Source of the DNA: Roseburia sp.
GTDB lineage: Bacteria; Bacillota; Clostridia; Christensenellales; Pumilibacteraceae
Length of the DNA: 64,000 bases
Direction of reading: 5' to 3'
Assembly (NCBI GenBank): GCA_023665905.1
Contig: JAMPDA010000001.1
Coordinates: forward strand, 186,001 to 250,000
The position numbers were made by a program, and so were the translations under genes. Within the stretch, counting starts at the first letter, position 1, and every line of letters starts with the position of its first letter. Shown in pieces: positions 1 through 9,470 of this stretch. The notes beneath the pieces are model-generated. The model was not told the DNA's origin. It worked only from the letters and a program-made list of their open reading frames with translations, and ran no database searches.

Positions 1-1
1 T

Positions 2-619
2 GCCTACAGAACATTGGCAAATGGCGGCATGTATTCCGATGTGCGATATATTAACTCCGTTTATGACGGCAATTATTCAAAATATATCGCAAAAAACGAG
101 TACACGCGCGCCGTCGGCGACGATACGGCGTATTTGATAACCGATATGTTACAAGCGTGCGCAAAGCGCGGAACTGCGAAAAAGCTTAAATATTCGGGCA
201 TTATAGCCGCCAAAACGGGTACAAACGGCGACGAAAACGGCAATTACGACTGCTATTGCATAGCCTACACGCCGCAATATACTATAGCGGTATGGTTCGG
301 TGCGGACGGCACGCCTATTCCAAACGATATGACCGGCGCGGCGTGCGGAAATATCATCAAAAAACTGTGCGACGGGGAAACGATAAAAACCGATACGGAA
401 TTTGAAATGCCGGACTCTGTTGCGTATTACGACGTGGATATGAACGAGCTCGATGACACGCACAGTGTTTATCTCGCCGACCCGTTATTGCCGAAACGCT
501 ATCGCAGACGAACGCTACTATCAAAGAAGCACTTACCCATTAGAAAAAGCGTAGACATATTCGATTTTTACGATAGATACTTTATGTGGGAAGATATTTA
601 CGACACCGAAAGTGAATAA
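2..619 (+). CDS. Class A penicillin-binding protein, C-terminal part (cut by left edge)
   Basis: This is the end of a peptidoglycan transpeptidase of the PBP1a/class A type, which cross-links peptides on the outer face of the membrane. The frame is open to the left edge: the first residues read AYRTLANGGMYSD, the typical stretch that follows the SxN region, so the true start and the glycosyltransferase and SxxK parts lie outside the window. The KTG box is visible as AAKTGT about 65 residues in, followed by the usual AVWFG strand. After the catalytic fold there is a basic tail of roughly 60 residues with no recognised domain. It faces the thiI operon tail to tail. The family call is firm; which paralogue it is cannot be told. 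Confidence 0.85.
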   Translation, partial: AYRTLANGGMYSDVRYINSVYDGNYSKYIAKNEYTRAVGDDTAYLITDMLQACAKRGTAKKLKYSGIIAAKTGTNGDENGNYDCYCIAYTPQYTIAVWFGADGTPIPNDMTGAACGNIIKKLCDGETIKTDTEFEMPDSVAYYDVDMNELDDTHSVYLADPLLPKRYRRRTLLSKKHLPIRKSVDIFDFYDRYFMWEDIYDTESE

Positions 620-655
620 ATATCGTGTCGCAATAATAAAAGCGTAATACGCCGA

Positions 656-1810
656 TTATGGCGCCGTTTCCGCTTGCGCGAGCGCCTTTTCTATCAGCTC
701 GTCGTAATTTTCTATACGGCTCTCCTGCTCCTCGACTTTTTCTATTGTAGGCTTGATGAGCGGATAGTCTGGCAAAAATACGGTACAGCAGTCTTCGTAA
801 GGCTCTATCGACGTTTTGAATGTGCCGATCTTCTGCGCGATCTCTATTATTTCGTCCTTATCCATGCCTATAAGCGGTCTAAAGACAGGCATATCCACGA
901 CGGAATTGGTAACGGTTATGCTTTCGAGCGTTTGGCTTGCGACCTGACCCAAGCTTTCGCCGTTTATTATGCAGCCGCAGCCGTTGAATAACGCTACTTT
1001 TTGCGCTATACGCATCATAAATCTGCGCACGAGCGTTATCATGTAATTGGGCTTGCATTTTTTGTGTATCGTTTCCTGTATCTCGGTCAGAGATACGAAC
1101 ACCAGCTTCATATTCGGGCAGTATTCGCCTATTATCCGCGCAAGCTCCGCCGCTTTTTCTTTGGCGGCTTGCGAAGTGTACGGATATGAATGAAAATGCA
1201 ATGCCGTCAAGCTCATGCCGCGCTTGGCGAGCATGTATCCCGCTACGGGACTGTCTATGCCGCCGGACAGCAAAAGCAGTCCGTTTCCGCCAGTGCCGTA
1301 CGGCATGCCGCCTGCGCAACGCTCCGATGCAGTGAATATATACACGTCACCGTCTTCGCGGACGTCTATTCCCAAAACGCAGTCGGGCTTGAAAAGATCG
1401 ACGGATAACTGCGGTTTTGCCGTAAGTATTCGCTCGCCAATAAGCTTATTTATCTGCAAAGAATCGAGCGGATATTTTTTGTACGATCTGTGCGCCGACA
1501 CCTTAAAGCTTCCGCTTTGCGGCGACATTTCTATTGCGAGCGCGGATATCTCTTCAAAATCATATCCGCACCGCCGCGCGACGGACAGCGAGTGCAAACC
1601 GAACACCTGCTTGAGCCGGCATATTATAACGTCCTCGTCTGTCTTGTCGAAGTCTTTGACGACATAACGACCGCGCCCGAAATACAGCTTGCAGTTTATG
1701 CCGTCGAGCTTACTGCGAATGTTATCCTTTAAAACATTTTCGAAATAATTTTTATTTTTGCCCTTTAGATAAAGCTCGCCGTAGCGTAATATTATCACGT
1801 TATCCGACAT
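656..1810 (-). CDS. thiI: tRNA 4-thiouridine synthase ThiI (no rhodanese domain)
   Basis: ThiI adenylates U8 of tRNA and inserts sulfur; in some bacteria it also serves thiamine thiazole synthesis. The 384-residue protein has the N-terminal ferredoxin-like and THUMP region (about residues 60-165) and the PP-loop SGGIDS at 182-187. It stops after the PP-loop domain, so the rhodanese domain of the E. coli enzyme is missing, as is usual in Firmicutes. The start has a strong GGAGGGG site and overlaps the end of the cysteine desulfurase gene by 11 bases. Co-translation with that desulfurase suggests the desulfurase is its dedicated sulfur donor, as for the NifZ-ThiI pair of Bacillus. Confidence 0.95.
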   Translation of the reverse strand: MSDNVIILRYGELYLKGKNKNYFENVLKDNIRSKLDGINCKLYFGRGRYVVKDFDKTDEDVIICRLKQVFGLHSLSVARRCGYDFEEISALAIEMSPQSGSFKVSAHRSYKKYPLDSLQINKLIGERILTAKPQLSVDLFKPDCVLGIDVREDGDVYIFTASERCAGGMPYGTGGNGLLLLSGGIDSPVAGYMLAKRGMSLTALHFHSYPYTSQAAKEKAAELARIIGEYCPNMKLVFVSLTEIQETIHKKCKPNYMITLVRRFMMRIAQKVALFNGCGCIINGESLGQVASQTLESITVTNSVVDMPVFRPLIGMDKDEIIEIAQKIGTFKTSIEPYEDCCTVFLPDYPLIKPTIEKVEEQESRIENYDELIEKALAQAETAP

Positions 1811-2924
1811 TTCCCCTCCTAATGCGCTCTGCCGCGTCGCAAATTATTTTTGCAGCTTCCATCGCGTCTGCTGGCGCAGTGTCCGTAAAAAGGCTTATCC
1901 GCACGCAGCTTTCTATCTGTTTGCCGTTTAGCTTCATCGCCTCAAGCACGCGGTTGCCGCGTTTAGAGCCGGAACACGCCGCGCCTTTGCCTATTATGAC
2001 GCCACGGTCGTGAACGATGTTTTGTAATATCTCCGCTTTAACGTTCGGTATGCACACGCACAGTATATATCCGCTGCACGCGCCGTCGCCTATGACCGTG
2101 CAACCGCGCTCCTCGAAAAATCGAGCGAGCTCGGAACGCAACCGCGATGTTTTTTCGTTATCCGCAAGACTCTTGAAATTTTCGACTGCCGACGCGAATG
2201 CGGCAATGTACGGCGTGTTTTGAGTGCCCGATCTCCTGCCGTTTTCCTGCCCTCCGCCCAAAATGTATGGCGCGATATTCACGCCTTTTTTGATATACAA
2301 AAGCCCTATTCCCTTGGGTGCGCCGATCTTATGCGCGCTGGCGCTGTACAGATCCACGCCGAGCGATTTGATAGGTTCGTCGGTCTTGAGCAAGCCCTGA
2401 ACGCCGTCGCTGTGAAAAAGCGCGCGCGGCGCGCGTTCACGCACTATGGACACGAGTTGTTTTATAGGATTTATGACGCCCGTTTCATTGCTTACGTGAA
2501 TTACCGAAACGAGCGATGTATGTTCGTCAACGGCGGCGCGGAATGCCGATATATCTATTGCGCCCGATCTGTCGAGCGGAACAAAGCGAACATCGACGCC
2601 GCGCGAAGCCAACGCCGCCGCAGGTTCGTAAACCGACGCATGCTCGCCTGCCGATACGACTATATTGCCCTTGATGTTCTTCCTTCCGTTATTTATCGCC
2701 CAATTATTGGATTCTGTCGCGCACGAAGTAAATACAAGCTCGTCCGACGCCGTGCCGATAGCGTTTGCAATGCTGCGCCGTGCGCGCTCTATATCGTTGC
2801 GCACGCCGACGCCGCTCGAGTACGTGGTATTGGGATTGAAGTATCGGTTGCGCATACTGTCGTTTGCGGCGCGTATGGCGCAATCGTATATCGGCGTCGT
2901 CGCCGCATTATCCAAATAGATCAT
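1800..2924 (-). CDS. Cysteine desulfurase (NifS/IscS family), likely ThiI partner
   Basis: A PLP enzyme that takes sulfur from cysteine as a protein persulfide. The 374-residue sequence starts with the MIYLDNAATT signature, carries the PLP lysine K199 in ASAHKIGAPKG, the GGGQENGRRSGT phosphate-binding loop, and the catalytic cysteine C317 in GAACSGSKRG. Its ATG overlaps the stop of the upstream membrane-protein gene (ATGA), and its end overlaps thiI, so all three are translated together. The direct thiI link suggests a role in tRNA thiolation rather than general Fe-S assembly; no iscU or sufU scaffold is nearby. The last point is inference from position. Confidence 0.93.
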   Translation of the reverse strand: MIYLDNAATTPIYDCAIRAANDSMRNRYFNPNTTYSSGVGVRNDIERARRSIANAIGTASDELVFTSCATESNNWAINNGRKNIKGNIVVSAGEHASVYEPAAALASRGVDVRFVPLDRSGAIDISAFRAAVDEHTSLVSVIHVSNETGVINPIKQLVSIVRERAPRALFHSDGVQGLLKTDEPIKSLGVDLYSASAHKIGAPKGIGLLYIKKGVNIAPYILGGGQENGRRSGTQNTPYIAAFASAVENFKSLADNEKTSRLRSELARFFEERGCTVIGDGACSGYILCVCIPNVKAEILQNIVHDRGVIIGKGAACSGSKRGNRVLEAMKLNGKQIESCVRISLFTDTAPADAMEAAKIICDAAERIRRGNVG

Positions 2925-3508
2925 TCGCTATCTGCCTCGTTCATTCGCTTTTCGAAATCGGCAATGCTTTTGTCGAATACAGTCAAAGCCGAAACGCCGC
3001 GCCGCAGCGTCATCATAAAACCGCGATCGGGCTCTATAAATAACAGTCTGCGGCCTTTTTCGCAGCGATAAAGGATATATATTATCGATTGCTCGTTCTC
3101 GTAATTTACAAGGGCGAGTATCTTTTTCGATGCGTTACACTCCGCTTTTTTATATCCTTCGGTGTCGAATACTCCCACCGACTCTATGTTACGAAGTTTT
3201 ATTACATGTTTGAGCTTGCGCGTGTTGCGGAAATATATTTCCGTTATCTTGAGCGCTTCGTCGTCGAGAACATAGTCGTACTCCGTATTGTTGCGCTTAT
3301 TTATACGACCCAAAATGAACGTAGCGACAAAAAACGGTATGGATAGCGGAATTATCAGCCAATAGTACACCCAAAGCACGGAAAACAGCATAAGTATGCT
3401 TACGCCGAAGAACAGGCATATCGTTTTGGCGATTATAAGCGTTTTCGTCTTTTTGGCGCGCTCGTCGATATTTTTGTTGACGACGTTTTGTTCGTAGTAT
3501 AACTCCAC
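2921..3508 (-). CDS. Small conserved membrane protein, DUF6106-like
   Basis: A 195-residue protein with two hydrophobic helices close together (about residues 25-45 and 48-68), followed by a soluble domain of some 125 residues that begins with the YDYVLDDEALKITEI stretch. This pattern (two membrane helices, then a YEY..D.ELDI-type beta-rich domain) resembles, from memory, the DUF6106 proteins of Clostridia; no function is known to me. It sits between the histidine kinase (2 bases downstream of its stop) and the cysteine desulfurase (4-base overlap), so it is part of the same operon. It could be a membrane anchor or a PH-like domain protein; I cannot assign a role. Confidence 0.7.
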   Translation of the reverse strand: MELYYEQNVVNKNIDERAKKTKTLIIAKTICLFFGVSILMLFSVLWVYYWLIIPLSIPFFVATFILGRINKRNNTEYDYVLDDEALKITEIYFRNTRKLKHVIKLRNIESVGVFDTEGYKKAECNASKKILALVNYENEQSIIYILYRCEKGRRLLFIEPDRGFMMTLRRGVSALTVFDKSIADFEKRMNEADSE

Positions 3509-3510
3509 TT

Positions 3511-4647
3511 TTACGTCTCCTCTCCGGTTTTTTCGTCGCCTGCGACGTTTTCCGCCGATTCCGCCGACTTGATTATCTTGCCGACATTTACTTTATGTTT
3601 TGCGGGATCGAAAAGCGTGAGCGTAAATATAAACGTAGCGCCTGCGCCGCGGCTGCTCTCTACCCATATTACCTCGTTGTGCTCGTCGATTATCTTTTTT
3701 ACTATGGACAGTCCGAGACCCGAGCCTTTGGACTTGACCGGCGAACGCGATTTATCCGTCATGTAAAATCTGTCCCAAATGAGCATTTGGTCTTTTTTGC
3801 TTATGCCGTACCCGAAATCGCGTACCGTAACGTACACTTTATTGTCGTGCACATTGCTCATCAGAATAATGCGCGAATACGCCGGCGAGTATTTTATGGC
3901 GTTGTCTACGAGGTTAGTCAAGACTTGAATTATCTTGTCTTTATCCGCGTACACATAGCAGTTTTCTCTGGAAAAATCAACGTTTATCTGCAACGCTTTT
4001 TTATTGAGCGTCGGCTCGAACTTTGCGGCGGTTTCGCGTATGACGTCGTTTATGTTGAATTTGGAAAATATCAACGGGTTCTTTCCCGAATCGAGCCGCG
4101 ACAGATCGAGCATGGAATTGATCAACGCGTTCAGCCGTTTGGTTTCGCTAAGCGCTATCTTAAGATAGCTGTTGCGGTCTTCCTCCGACGCGGTGCCGTC
4201 CAAAACCGCTTGCAAAAAGCCCTGCACGGAAGTCAACGGCGAGCGAAGCTCGTGCGACGCGTTTGAAACAAACGATTTGCGCACTTGCTCCAAGCGCATG
4301 TATTCTTCGGCGGTGGAATTTGCGGCGTTGAGCACTGCCTCGGCGGTGTTATCCGTTGCTTTTGCGGAAGTCCGCTCTATATCCCCGTCGCGCGCCATCG
4401 CCTCGAGACGCTTTGACGCGTCGTTGATCTTAACGTACACGCAAAAGTGCGTTACGAGTATAAACGCCAACAGCTCAAACAGGCATGCGAAAATCACGCA
4501 CACGAGGACCAGCCCGCGGCTTTCCGAATCGACCGTCGGATATGCGTACACGAGCGGAAAAAATACGGTCGCAAACATTATCGCGGCGGAAACGACTATC
4601 CTGAATATATGAGATTTGAAAAACCTTTTTATCGATTTACGTATCAA
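3511..4647 (-). CDS. Sensor histidine kinase (PhoR-like, without an extracellular sensor domain)
   Basis: A membrane histidine kinase of 378 residues that should phosphorylate the response regulator encoded just upstream. Two membrane helices (about 17-36 and 45-72) are joined by only about eight residues, so no extracytoplasmic sensor domain exists; sensing must be through the membrane, the linker or a partner. The H box is SNASHELRSPLTS with H132, followed by N box LVDNAIKYSP, G1 DFGYGI, F box IWDRFYM and G2 GSGLGLS. The start codon is TTG, 9 bases after the regulator stop. The C-terminal tail after the ATPase domain is acidic and lysine-rich. The signal is unknown. Confidence 0.92.
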   Translation of the reverse strand: MIRKSIKRFFKSHIFRIVVSAAIMFATVFFPLVYAYPTVDSESRGLVLVCVIFACLFELLAFILVTHFCVYVKINDASKRLEAMARDGDIERTSAKATDNTAEAVLNAANSTAEEYMRLEQVRKSFVSNASHELRSPLTSVQGFLQAVLDGTASEEDRNSYLKIALSETKRLNALINSMLDLSRLDSGKNPLIFSKFNINDVIRETAAKFEPTLNKKALQINVDFSRENCYVYADKDKIIQVLTNLVDNAIKYSPAYSRIILMSNVHDNKVYVTVRDFGYGISKKDQMLIWDRFYMTDKSRSPVKSKGSGLGLSIVKKIIDEHNEVIWVESSRGAGATFIFTLTLFDPAKHKVNVGKIIKSAESAENVAGDEKTGEET

Positions 4648-4656
4648 TTTATTTGC

Positions 4657-5337
4657 CTAAAAGACTTCTATTTTATAGCCTATTCCCCACACGGTAGTAA
4701 GCCGCCAGTGCGGATTGTCGCCGAGCTTTTCGCGCACGCGCTTTATGTGCACGTCCACAGTACGCGAATTACCGTCGTAGCTCTGTCCCCAAACGCTTTT
4801 AAGCAGATCGTCCCTCGTAAAAACGTGCATAGGCGTTTTGACGAGCGTATAAAGCAGCTCGATTTCTTTGGGCGGCATGTCCACTTTTTCGCCGTCGAGC
4901 GTTACGGTAAAATCGGTAAGGTTGACGGACAGATTGAAAAGGTCTATGCGCTTGACTTCTTCCGAGGGCTTAAATCTGCGCAGTACGGCGCGTATGCGCG
5001 CTATAAGCTCCTGCGGCTCGAACGGCTTGGTTATGTAATCGTCTGCGCCGCGCTCCAAGCCGGATATTTTATCGAGCGGCTCGCCGCGCGCCGAAAGCAT
5101 GATGACGGGAACGTTGGAAAACTTGCGCAGCGCCGAAAGCGTTTCAAAGCCGTCGATGCCCGGCATCATAACGTCGAGCAGTACGACGTCGTATTTGCGG
5201 TCGCGTAATTTGGAAAGCGCGTCTTCGCCGTTAAAGCAAAATTCCGCGTCGAAGCCGTCTTTATCGAGATACAGCGAGAGCAACTGACAAATATTTTTAT
5301 CGTCGTCCACCATCAATATTTTTATCGTTTTGTCCAT
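4657..5337 (-). CDS. OmpR/PhoB-family response regulator
   Basis: A 226-residue two-component regulator: receiver domain with acidic pair D11/D12, phosphoacceptor D55 (VVLLDVMMPG) and the conserved lysine in ITKPFEP, then a winged-helix DNA-binding domain ending in the RTVDVHIKRVREKLG recognition helix. The longer open frame reaches 5400, but the receiver fold begins at MDKTIKILMVDDD, so the ATG at 5337 was chosen. The kinase gene follows after 9 bases. Two Spo0A-effector-like genes lie directly upstream in the same operon, an unusual pairing that could mean the regulator acts with them. Target genes are unknown. Confidence 0.93.
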   Translation of the reverse strand: MDKTIKILMVDDDKNICQLLSLYLDKDGFDAEFCFNGEDALSKLRDRKYDVVLLDVMMPGIDGFETLSALRKFSNVPVIMLSARGEPLDKISGLERGADDYITKPFEPQELIARIRAVLRRFKPSEEVKRIDLFNLSVNLTDFTVTLDGEKVDMPPKEIELLYTLVKTPMHVFTRDDLLKSVWGQSYDGNSRTVDVHIKRVREKLGDNPHWRLTTVWGIGYKIEVF

Positions 5338-5348
5338 AACGTTGCCCT

Positions 5349-5861
5349 TTATGATAAAATTTCGTGATAAGTAATAGCGTCCGAGCGCAGTTCGATGCAC
5401 TCTTTTTCGTCCGCCACCGAGTAGTTGTAATATATCTTAAAAATCGCTCCGATAGCTTCCAACGCCGCGCTTATCGAGCATTGTATCGAGGATATGTCGC
5501 AGTTCAACAGTCGCGCGGCGATCACGGCAAATTCCGTATTGGCGCTGATGTTGAACGCAATATTGTTATATACAAATTCGGTATCGACGCGATAATACTC
5601 CGCAATCTTGTTTAACGCCGCGTCTTCCGCGTAGTCGCTGTCTACAAGATACATGACCGCAAGGCGCGAAAGATATTTAAATCCCACAAGCTGAACTTTA
5701 AAGCGCAGTATCGCGAGAATATCTCTCACGGCGGACAGCAATATTTCTCCCCCGACTACACGTTCTTCGACAGCTGTTTCGAATAAAAACGAGTTCAACG
5801 TAAGTCGAGAATGAGCGCCGTTCCGCTCTTTTAAATAACGGTTATTCGACATGCTATTCAT
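5349..5861 (-). CDS. Divergent Spo0A C-terminal-domain-like protein (second of a pair)
   Basis: A 170-residue soluble, helical protein. Residues about 42-105 read like the Spo0A effector domain: VQLVGFKYLSRLAVMYL corresponds to the IKGYLYLREAI stretch, and NKIAEYYRVDTEFVYNNI to the IAKKFNTTASRVERAI recognition region. The arginines of the Spo0A recognition helix are not kept, so DNA binding is doubtful. There is no receiver domain. It starts with a GGAG site and overlaps the preceding related gene by 8 bases, then is followed by the response regulator. It may be a decayed paralogue, a dimer partner or an antagonist of the first protein. The homology rests on pattern reading, not a search. Confidence 0.5.
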   Translation of the reverse strand: MNSMSNNRYLKERNGAHSRLTLNSFLFETAVEERVVGGEILLSAVRDILAILRFKVQLVGFKYLSRLAVMYLVDSDYAEDAALNKIAEYYRVDTEFVYNNIAFNISANTEFAVIAARLLNCDISSIQCSISAALEAIGAIFKIYYNYSVADEKECIELRSDAITYHEILS

Positions 5862-6429
5862 AGTGCGCTCCGCCGTAGAACCGAGTTCTTACAAAAAGCG
5901 CCACATCGAACATAGCGTCCTTAGCCGTGACGGGCTTGGAGTCGGTCAAGTATTCTATTCGTTCCGCTACCCAACCGTCATAAATATCGAAGCAGTTTTC
6001 GACGGCGTGAGTGATCGCGGAACGGCTCGCGCCTATTTTATTCGCGACCTCGTCCATAAGCAAAGCAATATCCGTTTCGGGATGGACTGCGAGCTTTTCT
6101 ATCATGTACGCTATCGCGGCGTAGTGTTTTGTGCGTTTAAAAACGTCCAAAAACAGCAGTACTTTTATAATAAACGTGCGTATGTATTCGTACCGTTTGT
6201 TGACGATAGCCGCGTCGCTTCGAGTTATTCCGAAAGCTTCCGCGCACTCTTTTTCGAAAGCGCACGCAGCTTCTTCGAAAATATCGAAAAAGTTATCGAC
6301 CGCCGCGTCGCCGCGGTCGATATTGCGAGCGTGATCGTACAGCGCCGTGCCTTCGAGCACGGACAGCGGTTTAACGCCTATCGGACGGTCTGCCGAATAT
6401 GCGATATTAAATGTGCCGGTTTGCTTCAT
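5854..6429 (-). CDS. Receiver-less Spo0A C-terminal-domain-like protein (first of a pair)
   Basis: A 191-residue protein whose second half follows the Spo0A DNA-binding domain: HYAAIAYMIEKLA, then DEVANKIGASRSAITHAVEN (Spo0A DIAKKFNTTASRVERAIRHA) and finally SKPVTAKDAMFDVALFVRTR, which matches the KPTNSEFIAMVADKLR end of Spo0A. The first 85 residues are helical and lack the aspartates of a receiver domain, so it is not controlled by phosphorylation in the Spo0A way. The chosen ATG at 6429 overlaps the end of the HIT gene by 23 bases; a longer frame would run over half of that gene. A related gene follows with an 8-base overlap. Role unknown; a sporulation or stationary-phase regulator is possible. 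Confidence 0.55.
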   Translation of the reverse strand: MKQTGTFNIAYSADRPIGVKPLSVLEGTALYDHARNIDRGDAAVDNFFDIFEEAACAFEKECAEAFGITRSDAAIVNKRYEYIRTFIIKVLLFLDVFKRTKHYAAIAYMIEKLAVHPETDIALLMDEVANKIGASRSAITHAVENCFDIYDGWVAERIEYLTDSKPVTAKDAMFDVALFVRTRFYGGAHYE

Positions 6430-6778
6430 CTGTATCGATGTAATTCGGAAATGCCAATTTTTGACCGCCGATAAGGTGCATGTGTAAATGCGGTACGGTC
6501 TGCTCTGCGTCGTCGCCCTGATTGATAATGAACCGAAACCCATTCTCGAGCCCGAGCGAATTTGCGATCTCGCCTACTTTTTTCATGCATTGACCGAGAT
6601 CTTCGGCATCGCGCGCCGTCATCTCGTTTAAGTACTTATAATGCTTTTTCGGTATAGCCAAATAATGCCGTTTTGCCTTAGGCGCAATATCGGCAATGAC
6701 TATCATCAGCTCGTCTTCGTAAAATCTGTGCGACGGAATTTCACCGGAAATTATTTTACAAAAAATGCAGTCGTCCAT
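6407..6778 (-). CDS. HIT-family nucleotide hydrolase
   Basis: A 123-residue member of the histidine triad family (HinT-like), which hydrolyses AMP-linked compounds such as AMP-lysine or dinucleotides. The zinc-ribbon-like CIFCKIISGEIPS start and the catalytic triad TVPHLHMHLIGG near the C terminus are clear, and the length is standard. The open frame extends to 6916 but the ATG at 6778 has a good AAGGAG site and begins the fold, so it was chosen. It is the first gene after a promoter at 6819-6847 and is separated from the enolase terminator upstream. It shares the transcript with the Spo0A-like and two-component genes, which does not by itself reveal a substrate. Confidence 0.93.
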   Translation of the reverse strand: MDDCIFCKIISGEIPSHRFYEDELMIVIADIAPKAKRHYLAIPKKHYKYLNEMTARDAEDLGQCMKKVGEIANSLGLENGFRFIINQGDDAEQTVPHLHMHLIGGQKLAFPNYIDTDEANRHI

Positions 6779-6818
6779 TCGACATCTCCTTATGCGCCTT
6801 TTTCGGTATATTGTATTG

Positions 6819-6847
6819 ATTATACAACAAATCGAATAAAATTGCAA
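6819..6847 (-). promoter_or_regulatory. Sigma-A-type promoter for the HIT operon
   Basis: Read on the minus strand: -35 TTGCAA (6842-6847), 17-base spacer, -10 TATAAT (6819-6824), about 40 bases before the HIT start codon. It lies between the enolase terminator and the HIT gene, so it should drive HIT through thiI. The stretch ATTTGTTGTATAAT is also present in the miaB promoter. Confidence 0.75.
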
Positions 6848-6867
6848 TACTATACGGTTGCTTTTTA

Positions 6868-6906
6868 TAATATAAAATTTAACGGTTCCGCTAAAGCGGA
6901 ACCGTT
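6868..6906 (-). terminator. Intrinsic terminator after enolase
   Basis: Perfect 11-bp stem AACGGTTCCGC/GCGGAACCGTT (6881-6891 with 6896-6906) with a 4-base loop, 6 bases beyond the eno stop, followed on the minus strand by AAATTTTATATTAT. It closes the miaB-to-eno operon. Confidence 0.85.
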
Positions 6907-6912
6907 GTTTAC

Positions 6913-8249
<1,337 letters not shown>

Positions 8250-8255
8250 GACATC

Positions 8256-9470
8256 TCAATCGATATTTAAAACTTCCAAGCACTTTTCCAAGGCGATAAT
8301 GCCGTGCTCAAACGTCAGTCCGCCTTGCAGATATGCGATATACGGCGGTCGCATGGGCGCGTCGCACGAAAGTTCTATAGACGCGCCCTGAACAAACGCG
8401 CCGGCGGCCATTATAACTTTATCGGTATATCCCGGCATATCCCACGCTTCCGGTACGGCAAAGCTGTCTATAGGCGATACGCTTTGCACGGCGTGACAGA
8501 AATCTGCGAGTTTTTTTTCGTCGTTGAATTTGACTGAACATATTATGTCGCCCAATTCGTCGGTCGGTTTCGGCATTGTTTCAAAGCCAAGTCCGGACAG
8601 CGCCGCGGAAAACAGTATCGCCGTCTTTAAGCTTTGCGCGACAACATGCGGAGCGATGAACAGTCCTTGAAAAAACGGCCGGTAATCGCCTGCGTACGAA
8701 CCCACTTCCCTGCCGACCGACGGCGCGGTAAATCGTCCTTCTATCTGCTTAAGCGCTTCCGACGTTCCGCATATATATCCGCCGGTCGGAGCGAGTCCGC
8801 CACCGGCATTTTTGATGAGCGAGCCGACAGTGACGTCGGCATACGCGGACGGCTCGACTGTTTCCACAAACTCGCCGTAGCAGTTATCGGTAAGTATCCT
8901 TGCGGTAGCGCAGCTACTTCGCACAGTATCGCATAGTTCTTTGATCGAAGCCACGGTAAGCGCAGGGCGCATTTCGTAACCGCGCGACCGCTGTATTGTG
9001 ACTAACGCCGGCTTTAGACGCGCACACAGCCTTGCGATTTCTTCCAAATCGGGTGCGCCGTCCTTTAGCGGCACTATTTCGCATTTGACATCGAAGTCTT
9101 TGAGCGAGCCTATGCCGTCGCCGAAAATAACGTCGTGCAGTGTGTCGTACGGCGCGCCCGTAGCGCACAGCACGGTCTGTCGGGGGCGTAATAGTCCGAA
9201 TAACGCTATCGTCAAAGCGTGCGTGCCGGAAGCGATCAGCGGCGATACGATAGCGTCCTGCGCGCCGAAAACATCGGCAAAAAGCCTGTTGAGCGCCTCG
9301 CGTGCCGCATCGTCGTAGCCGTATCCTGTGGTAGGCGTAAAATGCCTTAACGCTATCTTGTTGGATATAAACGCGTCGAGCACCTTGCGCTGATTTATCA
9401 ACGCCGTTTCGTCTATGCGCGAAAACGCGGGTGCGAGGTCTTTTAACGCTTTTTCGATATGTTTGTTCAT
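8256..9470 (-). CDS. PLP-dependent methionine gamma-lyase-family protein (YnbB/aluminium-resistance type)
   Basis: A fold-type I PLP enzyme of 404 residues from the family annotated as aluminium resistance protein or YnbB, related to cystathionine/methionine gamma-lyases. Recognisable parts are the GYGYDDAAREALNRLFADVFGA start, SPLIASGTHALTIALFG, and TVGSLIKNAGGGLAPTGGY with the PLP lysine. The true substrate is not established for this family. The ATG at 9470 overlaps the miaA stop (TAATG), so the longer frame to 9500 was not used. Placement after miaA matches the conserved order miaA/hfq/ynbB seen in other Firmicutes (from memory), though hfq is absent here. Confidence 0.88.
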   Translation of the reverse strand: MNKHIEKALKDLAPAFSRIDETALINQRKVLDAFISNKIALRHFTPTTGYGYDDAAREALNRLFADVFGAQDAIVSPLIASGTHALTIALFGLLRPRQTVLCATGAPYDTLHDVIFGDGIGSLKDFDVKCEIVPLKDGAPDLEEIARLCARLKPALVTIQRSRGYEMRPALTVASIKELCDTVRSSCATARILTDNCYGEFVETVEPSAYADVTVGSLIKNAGGGLAPTGGYICGTSEALKQIEGRFTAPSVGREVGSYAGDYRPFFQGLFIAPHVVAQSLKTAILFSAALSGLGFETMPKPTDELGDIICSVKFNDEKKLADFCHAVQSVSPIDSFAVPEAWDMPGYTDKVIMAAGAFVQGASIELSCDAPMRPPYIAYLQGGLTFEHGIIALEKCLEVLNID

